From Actinostola sp. cb2023 (lineage: Eukaryota > Cnidaria > Anthozoa > Actiniaria > Actinostolidae), in assembly GCA_033675265.1 (NCBI GenBank), contig JAUJYZ010001480.1, forward strand, positions 497,501-561,500: DNA of 64,000 nt. The letters are read 5' to 3'. Positions 56,735 to 64,000 of this stretch are shown one piece after another. The position numbers and the translations under genes were made by a program. Within the stretch, counting starts at the first letter, position 1; each line of letters begins with the position of its first letter. The notes under the pieces are model-generated. The model worked only from the letters and a program-made list of their open reading frames with translations, ran no database searches and had not been told where the DNA came from.

Positions 56735-58274
56735 ACTCAGGGGTAGCAGTGATGGGGAGGTGCAAATGAGACCAAACTCAAAAAAGTCCATACAAAAAAA
56801 ACAAGACCCCAAAAAAGTCCAACGGCCCAGAACATAACCCAATTTTTCTCTGCTTAAAAAAATAAAGTAAAAACACCAAGAGTGCGAGATAGTTTATGCG
56901 TCCACCTTTATTTATTCATCGTGCATCTGTCACAAAACTTTAGGCAGACTGCAGTCATTCTTTAAAGTCGGAAGCTTTATGCTACAAAAATGACAAAAAA
57001 AAGTCCTTGCCAAAATCTTTATATCAAAAAAAGTCCACCAGAAAATTGCTAACCCCAAAAAAGTCCCAAGCCGCGAATTTCAAACCCCAAAAAGGTCTTC
57101 GCACCTCCCCATCACTGATACCCCTGAGCTGAGTACCCCCCTGGGGATTTGCACTCCACACCAACCAAGCATCTGCATTCCACTGGATTTGTAATTACAA
57201 TGTTGGGCTGCCTGTGGACCATTTAAAACCCATGGATGTTCTCTGCAGTTAGACCACATGGCTGTGTAGTCTTTCTTGCAGTATCAACAACTTTATAGTA
57301 CATTTAGTCAAACATGTATTAATTAAGTAGCTCGATCAGTCACCATTGTCAATGGTCATTATGGTACCTAGCCATTTTGGGGATTGCCTTTTAGCCATAT
57401 TTTTTGGCTTCATTTGCACCCCCCCTGTCATCCTGTCATTCTTAAACCTGACTACCCCCTGGTGTGAATACATGTACATTCATACCTATGATTAAGACTC
57501 CTGCTCCTATTTGTTTTGTACCCATACGATAACTACACGTAGGGATGACATACTCCCAGAATGTAGCATCACCAGATTTCTTGGGGTTATGGTACACTTG
57601 TATATCCTGTCGGAACACAACATTGAATTACCACAGTAATGTATATTAATCATAAGAGAGTTGTTTTCATGTGAGTGGGAAGCCTACGTCACTGAGTTAC
57701 GGTCACGGTACGGAATCGAAGACATAGTATTCAACCAATCACAGCATGCAAAATCATCTCAAGTTGATTTGGATTTCTACTTTTACCTTGTGTAAGTGGC
57801 CCGCAAGTGATACCTTTGGCTTAAGTTTGGACAGAAACTATAATAAAAAAAGAAAGGAAAAGGAAAAAATATGAAAAAGATTTAGTTTTAGTTGAAGACT
57901 AATCCACCTGGATGAATGATTATAAGGTTTTGATAAGAATGTGAATCCATTAAATGTAGATATTTAAACATGAAGTCCCAGTATAAAAGGAGCCTACCCA
58001 GGGGTTAAAAGACAATAATGTTGCCAATTAATTTTTGTATCACCTAGCCTTCTCAGCAGCCTGACCTTTTCAGTTTCGTCACACTTGCATGACAAAACTA
58101 AGAGTAGCTGCTATTAGGAGGCTAATAATAATAATAATAATAATTTATTATATTATAATTTACTGTACACGAATAATGCGATTAACAAAGATTGATAAAC
58201 AAACATGAAGTTATTTTGTACCCCTGGGAGCAGCATCCTTTAATACTGGAACTTCATAGTTATATTATTATTAT

Positions 58275-58354
<80 letters not shown>

Positions 58355-61300
58355 TAAATAATAATAATAATAATAACATTCTTAATGAAATAAACATCGG
58401 TTAATGGTATTGAGCAAAAAGCTGGTAAGAATGACATATCCTTGCCACACATAAGCAAACTGAAGGGCTCTGAGCGTGCAAAAAAAATAACTGATCTCTG
58501 ATCAAAATCTAAAATCTCCTTGGTGTTCTTTAAATTCCAAAGGAGAATTTGGATTTTGACCACAAGTCACTTAGTATAAAATACACTGTTCTGGCATAGA
58601 CAACTTTTTGTTTGCATGCATTATAATTTTTTTGCGTTATCTAGAGAGTGGCATCATTTATTTACTCCACCAGTTGCTGCCTCTTCCTGAGAACCCTGAT
58701 ACAAATTGGATGGCAAGTATTAAAGACAGTGGTACATGAGCAACCCTGCATTATATAATCAGTATTGCACATTATAATCTTCACCTTATCATACAAATTG
58801 GATGGCAAGTACGGCAGTGGTACATGAGCAAGCAAAATGACAGTGGAGCCATCTCTCAAATGCGAGGAAATATCACGAAAGAATGACAGAGTGCTGTCGT
58901 ACGTAGGCTTCTCTTCTTTGTAGGCTGGCGGAGAAAACCGTAGGAAACTGACTGTGTTTATCTGAATGAATATGAATGATTATACTGTAAATGGCAACTC
59001 ATCGTGAACAAATCATATTGAACAATAAATATCAGAAGACCTGATGTATATGATCCCTCCCATCCTGGGATTACTTGATTAATAGGTACATGTATGTACA
59101 TGTGTGTATGTGTGCAGCAATAATTTTCAGACCCAGACCCTGTCTGTGAATATTAATATTAATACTCATGTTTGCTCCTTGAAGCCATTTTAGTGACAAC
59201 CTGGATTGGTGATTTGCATTAAAGAATAAGATTGCACAAAACCTGGGATATCTCCACACTTTCATATTACATTATTGGGAGTTAACCCCTCCCCTAGCTT
59301 GCTTCTCATAGTTTACCATTATTCTTTGGGGTTCCATGTACATGTATGCATGCAGGGGAGGGTAGCATTGTGTGTTGTTGTATCTTTCCAGTAGGTGAGG
59401 GTAGCATTGTGTGCTGTTGTATCTTTCCAGTAGGTGAGGGTAGCATTGTGTGTTGTTGTATCTTTCCAGTAGGTGAGGGTAGCATTGTGTGTTGTTGTAT
59501 AGGTGAGGGTAGCATTGTGTGTTGTTGTATCTTTCCAGTAGGTGAGGGTAGCATTGTGTGTTGTTGTATAGGTGAGGGTAGCATTGTGTGTTGTTGTATA
59601 GGTGAGGGTAGCATTGTGTGTTGTTGTATAGGTGAGGGTAGCATTGTGTGTTGTTGTATCTTTCCAGTAGGTGAGGGTAGCATTGTGTGTTGTTGTATCT
59701 TTCCAGTTTGCTCCCAGGATTATTATAAACCTTATTTAATAGGCAACTACTCTTTTTCATCCAACCTGTGTATAGCCTATCCCTAATCCTGTACAGAAGG
59801 TCTCTTGAAGGGCGGGCATGCTTGCTATATACATACATAGTCTCCCTCGTGGCTGTTCTTACTTTCAGTACCAAGCTGTGTGATGACAGCTAAGAACTAA
59901 GAGGCAAGAACAGCTGCGAGGGTGTAGAGGGACAGTCAGGGGAAAGGAATGGAGTGCTTCGACCATGTCAAATTGTTTTCTTCTTTGACAGCAAAGTACC
60001 TGTATGTACGTGTAATATTTGATACATGATTCCTTGCATGTATCTATAACAACATAATGCAAACATGACGGAATAAAAACCAGGTTCTTACTTTCACAAA
60101 CTGGTAGGATTTTATATTGATGACATCGTTGACTGGGCCAAAATACTTTGTGAATCGTTCAACATTGTGTGATGTTAGTATATCAGGACCTTCGCCACAG
60201 ACATCATTGTCACCAGCCAAGTAGATCGTATGAATACCATCAGGAACGTAAAAGATGCTCTGGAATCTTTCCTGGAAATGAATGACACACAGTAAAGAAA
60301 GTTGCAAAGCATTCTGCATCAACATAATATCTAGTCTCCCTCACAGGCGTTTTTAGTGTTGTCATGCACTGTGTCTCTCATGTATGCTGTACCTATAAAA
60401 ACCTGGAAATTTCCAGATCCTGGTAATTCGAGAGACTCTTAATATCTCTCAGGACCATTCACCAACTCTCTTTGAGTATGTCAGACATGTCACTACTGAC
60501 AATGCATATAAAATACTGTGTCCTTTTACCAAAGACTTATAGAGTCTATTAAAATACATGATTGAAATGCTGCTACACACCTTATATTCTAAGAATTCCT
60601 GATCTGTAGCTGTACATCCCTCATCGATAAGATCTCCTGTACAACAAACATATCAACATTATTTTATTAATGAAGACTATTAATAATAATTATTAAACTC
60701 ATGAATAATTCATGAACAAGTGGGCCAATTGGTCAAGTGTGTGGAGGTTTATTTCCTTGCACAGACCTGGTTAATAAAATATAAACATACTTGTCTGATA
60801 TTTTATTAATCAGCCCGCGGTTGTTCGAAAGCGCGTTAACGCTAACCTTCGCTAACCTAGGGTTAATTCTTAAGATTTTACCCTAGGTTAGCCATATTTA
60901 ACCCTGGGGCAGTTCTATAATTCAGTGATACAGAGCTGATTGCCTGAAACATAGGTCTGCAAGTCTCAATAAATGTCAGGTCATTGACCTTTGCATGCTA
61001 AATATACGGACTGAGAAAGTATCAAGTCAGCTGACCTGGGTTCCTACTTACAAATACAGGACTTAATTCTTTTGAACGTGGGATGTGCCGAGGTCAGAGG
61101 ACAAAAAGAAGGAAGTCCATCGGCTGCACCTCATTTTTTCAACTTTCTTCTTGGTGTTTTGAAATCAGAGGAAGATCTCTTTGTTTGATATATTACGCTT
61201 ACGGTGCGGTAATACGGGCAACAAAATCGTGCAACTTGTCGCAAGTTGCAGAGCAATGTTTCTTGTATTACCACCATTCACACAACTTGTCTCGCAACAC

Positions 61301-63226
61301 ATTTTCGTGTTGCAGGTTGCAAAACTTTGTTGCGCAAAGTAGAAGTTCTTTCTACTTCAAGCAACAACATTTTGCAACCTCCAACACCGAAAATTTAATG
61401 TGTTGCGTGACAAGTTGCGCGAACGATCGTAATATGAGAAACATTTCTCTGCAACTTGCAACGCAACAATCTGAACAATGTTGCATGACAAGTTGCACGA
61501 TTTTGTTGCTTGTATTACCGCACCTTTAGTCATTTACACAATGTGTGTCCATTTCATATTGGATTTACTATACAGAATGATACAGTGGAACCCCATTTTA
61601 TACAGACAGTAATTAAAAGGGACATGCAAGAAGTGTCCGTATTATCCGGTTGTCCATATTAAGTGGGCTTTCATTATGTATATGCCTTGGGCTTCTCGTC
61701 GGGACACACAAAACTGTCCGTATTAAGCGGGTGTCCATATTAAGCAGGTGTCCATAGAGCGGGGTTCCACTGTACCAATACAATATGGCCACTCATTTTG
61801 TAAATAGTACTATGTTCAAAAGCTCATCACAAACAAATTAAAATAAAATCTAATGATCAGCAAAATCTGTTACCAGTAGTCGAAGGCCCTCTTGAACAAC
61901 AATAACAATATTAATCATCATCATCACCATCTACACCACCATCGTCATCATAAAATTTCATCACAAAATTGGTTGCCATGGTAACCTCCTTGCTTGCCTT
62001 TACTTGCTTAGCCAATTGCCGCAGACAATGACACCCACCCTCCATATTAGTTACTCATTGACAAATTAACTTGTCGAGCAGAGGGTCTATCAGTGGCGGC
62101 TGGGTGGGTGGGGCAACAGCAAAAAAAACACAAGCTGAACCAGCAACGAGCAATGGCAGAGCAAGCGACGTGCAAGCAACAGCGACTGATCAGAGGCATG
62201 TGCAGGTGCCATGTGCCAGGCGCATGTGCAGAGCTAGTGATGCCGCTGACCTAGCATTTCTCCTAGTTAACTTTGCTTTACTAGTAACCACATTTAATGG
62301 TTGCATTTTACCTAGAAAAACAACGACGTCAGGTTTGACATAATTGAAAGCAAACAAAAATGTCCTTCTTAGGTAATGGTCTGAATCCCATCTTGTGATG
62401 GAGCCAATGATGCCAGGCGGTTCTCCAAAATAACCCTGCAAGCATATATTGACAGTCAATTAAACAAATAGTGCACATACTTAATAATGTACATGCAGGG
62501 ACTACCTCTTCCAGAAAATGATCTAAAAACACTCAAGCCTGCAAGGGAGCATGGGTAATGCTGTCAAAACGACCACTGAACAATGGCCAAAGATCAAGAA
62601 CTTTGTCTTTTCTCATGAGATTTACTTCTTTTGTTCCATCGTCTATTGTAAATATATATTCTACTCATTTCAGTGTGGTCCCCTGAATTCATATTCTGTA
62701 GTCTGGTTGGCTGTGTTGGAGCCTCCTCTACAGGCAACTTTATTTGAAGTAGGAAATGGGAGAATCAAAGGGGTTGTTTGCGGATGAGGCAGGCGAGGTT
62801 TAAAGCATGCATGCATGTATCATGTATGTGTACTGCATGGAGCTTCAAGCTTCAAGGGGGGTTGGGGCCCAAACGTATATCCTGTGGCGAAACTAGATTC
62901 TAGGATAAAACAATCAATTGAACCTGAGGTATGACAGGGGGGTCCAGACCCCCTGATCCTCCCCCTGGATCCGCCACTGATCCCAAGGGAGTGGAGGGTG
63001 TCAGCCTGGGTTGATTGTTGGCTAATGCAATAGATCTATTTACTTGAATCTGAGGATCTGCAAACACTAATACACGTAATGAACCAGCATTACTCTCAGG
63101 GACACTCCAATGCTGAGATGCCTTGTACAGGATCAAAAAATCTCCAATAACAAAAGTCAAAGCAGCCAATGCTATCACAGTAACAGTTTTACACAGAGTG
63201 GTGTGTCGGTAAAATAATGATGTCAT
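56368..63226 (-). CDS. Cdc1/Ted1/PGAP5-type (MPPE1-like) membrane metallophosphoesterase, 8 exons, 366 aa
   Basis: Exons: 63226-63044, 62435-62312, 60636-60581, 60271-60092, 58961-58785, 57837-57787, 57606-57486, 56576-56368 (TAA); all GT-AG and in phase. Residues 13-34 are a membrane anchor, then the lumenal calcineurin-like fold: FADPQIQ (55-61), the YFG-P...DHYLRRTF segment, FLGDLIDEG (101-109), LAGDNDVCGEG (139-149), LLAHVPLPY (224-232), LAGHLHK (251-257). A second membrane helix lies at about 314-335 with a basic cytosolic tail ending RKAL. Relatives act in the ER or Golgi, removing ethanolamine phosphate from GPI anchors so that GPI proteins can be exported. Two metal-site motifs differ from the textbook: D-P-Q for D-x-H, and G-D-N-D for G-N-H-D; the first recalls fungal Cdc1/Ted1 proteins. 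The start directly follows an acceptor-like ctgcag, so a leader exon may exist. Substrate is inferred from family only. Confidence 0.88.
56692..57165. repeat. Inverted repeat with poly-G run and GTCC-CCCCAAAAA interior
   Basis: GGTACTCAGGGGTAGCAGTG + ATGGGGAGGTGC at left and its inverse at right (57103-57145). G run at 56701-56733. Related partial copy at 63395-63540. In the last intron of the phosphoesterase gene. Confidence 0.75.
58262..58375. repeat. (TAA)n microsatellite
   Basis: About 35 trinucleotide units. Another short block is at 58125-58145. Poly-Ile and poly-Tyr frames here are artefacts. Confidence 0.95.
58700..58832. repeat. Short duplication of the end of exon 5 of the metallophosphoesterase gene
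   Basis: The block ACAAATTGGATGGCAAGTA followed by CAGTGGTACATGAGCAA occurs inside exon 5 (58791-58832) and again just past its donor (58700-58743), with a few added bases. The second copy lies in the intron and is not needed by the gene model. Confidence 0.7.
59345..59708. repeat. Minisatellite, alternating units of 30 and 40 bases, about 10 copies
   Basis: Core GGTGAGGGTAGCATTGTGTG + TTGTTGTAT; the longer form adds CTTTCCAGTA. Order of forms: long, long, long, short, long, short, short, short, long, long. In the intron between exons 4 and 5 of the phosphoesterase gene. Confidence 0.93.
61210..61528. mobile_element. Hairpin MITE with GGTGCGGTAATACGGGCAAC ends
   Basis: The right end is the inverse (GTTGCTTGTATTACCGCACC). 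CAACTTGTCGCAAGTTGCA-type small palindromes recur inside. No sure target duplication. Confidence 0.85.
61581..61774. mobile_element. Pogo/Tigger-like non-autonomous element 3
   Basis: TACAGTGGAACCCCATTTTA start and AGCGGGGTTCCACTGTA end. TGTCCGTATTAAGCGGGTGT and TGTCCATATTAAGCAGGTGT repeats. Short, 194 bp. Confidence 0.75.
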
Positions 63227-63790
63227 CTGCAGGCATTATATCCATGTAACATCTCACATCAGGTGTGCCCTATGTGATAAACATAAGTCGATCATTATCA
63301 TCATAACATCATCACTAATATCATTATTAATGTATGACATCATTATCTTTGACCAGCCCCACTCTTTAAGGTTGCATGGGTGTCCAGGGAGGGAAGGTAC
63401 TCAGGTATTGGAGTGATGGGGAGATGTAATTATTGAAGCCAAAATGATAAACCCCAAAAAGTCCAATATGGCTAAAAATGTGCTACCCCAAAATACCCCC
63501 CTGATCCCCCCCCCAAAAAAAATTCAGACACCCAAAACAGTCCAACTTAGAAAATTTCAAACTAAAAGAAGTGCTGTGCACATCTGTTAGCTTAAACATG
63601 TGTATTGTCAATATCAGATAATTTATTATGTCCAACAATTTATACAACTCACACACTCCTTGGTAGATGAACAACAGTTAATGCAATGAATAACAAGACA
63701 GAGAAGAAGGTACCCAGACAAGTCTAAGCTAAAAAGCTGTTGAAATGACCCAGGAAATTGTCTATGTTTTGTAGTTAATCTATAGGCAGT
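63227..63790. other. Upstream flank of the phosphoesterase gene
   Basis: Contains the partial CCCCAAAAAGTCC repeat (63395-63540) and otherwise nothing recognised. The first exon or leader of the gene is probably here or beyond the window. Confidence 0.4.
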
Positions 63791-63943
63791 CAGGGCCATA
63801 CACAGCACAGGGGCAGGGGGCAGTTGCCCCCCCCCCCCCCCCCCCTAGCAGGGCAAAAAAGAAACCAATAAGTACTGACAACTGTACTATTTTTATTAAT
63901 TTTTTGCTGTTATATACGTACTGCTCCCCCCCCCCCCCGTACT

Positions 63944-63974
<31 letters not shown>

Positions 63975-64000
63975 TTGAATTTTAGGCTATGTACGGCCCT
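63790..64000. mobile_element. Poly-C element, second copy of the 26150 family, reaching the window end
   Basis: AGTTGCCCCC run, AGCAGGGCAAAAAAGAAACC, further C runs near 63927 and 63946, and TATGTACGGCCCT at the end. The ends AGGGCCATACA and TATGTACGGCCCT form an imperfect inverted repeat. Confidence 0.7.

Noticed and set aside
58192..58563. Poly-Ile and poly-Tyr frames
   Set aside because: (TAA)n microsatellite.
61083..61529. 148-codon plus-strand frame with Cys/Ser/His-rich sequence
   Set aside because: It covers the GGTGCGGTAATAC hairpin MITE and owes its openness to that repeat.

Overview
This window is nuclear DNA from an animal. All five genes recognised are split by GT-AG introns (tens of bases to several kb), spacers are long, and the DNA is full of palindromic transposons, minisatellites and homopolymer runs; there are no bacterial-type operons or ribosome binding sites. 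The gene set (astacin, NME7, GALE, EB1, a Cdc1/PGAP5-type phosphoesterase) is metazoan. The abundance of ACATGTA words and the rather divergent EB1 and NME7 proteins suggest a marine invertebrate, perhaps a sponge or cnidarian, but that is a weak guess.

Layout: (1) 1-1464, minus: the 5' end of an astacin metalloprotease gene running off the left edge. (2) 1465-7291: intergenic, with a double fold-back element (1999-3771), a TA-flanked 1-kb element (3974-4977) and repeat fragments. (3) 7292-23766, minus: complete 16-exon NME7 (372 aa), with introns holding an 84-bp minisatellite, a polypurine tract, a 40-bp minisatellite, a GGAT microsatellite and many terminal-inverted-repeat elements. (4) 23767-28315: intergenic repeats and the GALE promoter side. 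(5) 28316-36053, plus: complete 9-exon GALE (342 aa), with a dead tandem copy of its exon 4. (6) 36054-41522: intergenic, almost wall-to-wall hairpin elements. (7) 41523-51621, minus: complete 7-exon EB1/MAPRE gene (290 aa). (8) 51622-56367: nested palindromes, a pogo-like element carrying a hairpin, and a 21-bp satellite. (9) 56368-63226, minus: complete 8-exon Cdc1/Ted1/PGAP5-like metallophosphoesterase (366 aa). (10) 63227-64000: repeat fragments.

The gene models were built by joining exons so that splice phases agree and the protein matches the remembered family; in the four complete genes every phase closes. The genes have unrelated housekeeping roles (sugar-nucleotide epimerisation, microtubule plus-end tracking, ciliary/centrosomal NDP kinase, GPI/ER phosphoesterase) and no common pathway is implied. 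NME7 and EB1 both act on microtubules, but their proximity looks accidental.

The most unusual content is the mobile DNA. Three near-perfect palindromes (308, 1069 and 1201 bp) share CACA(A/G)G(A/T)AGCCCAA termini and each has an exact 7-bp target duplication. Two perfect hairpins of 100 and 108 bp have exact 9-bp target duplications. A 2-kb element carries ten copies of a GCGGAGACTAC motif between 14-bp inverted repeats. A further family has different hairpins at its two ends, reminiscent of rolling-circle elements. Several are nested in one another, giving a readable order of insertion.
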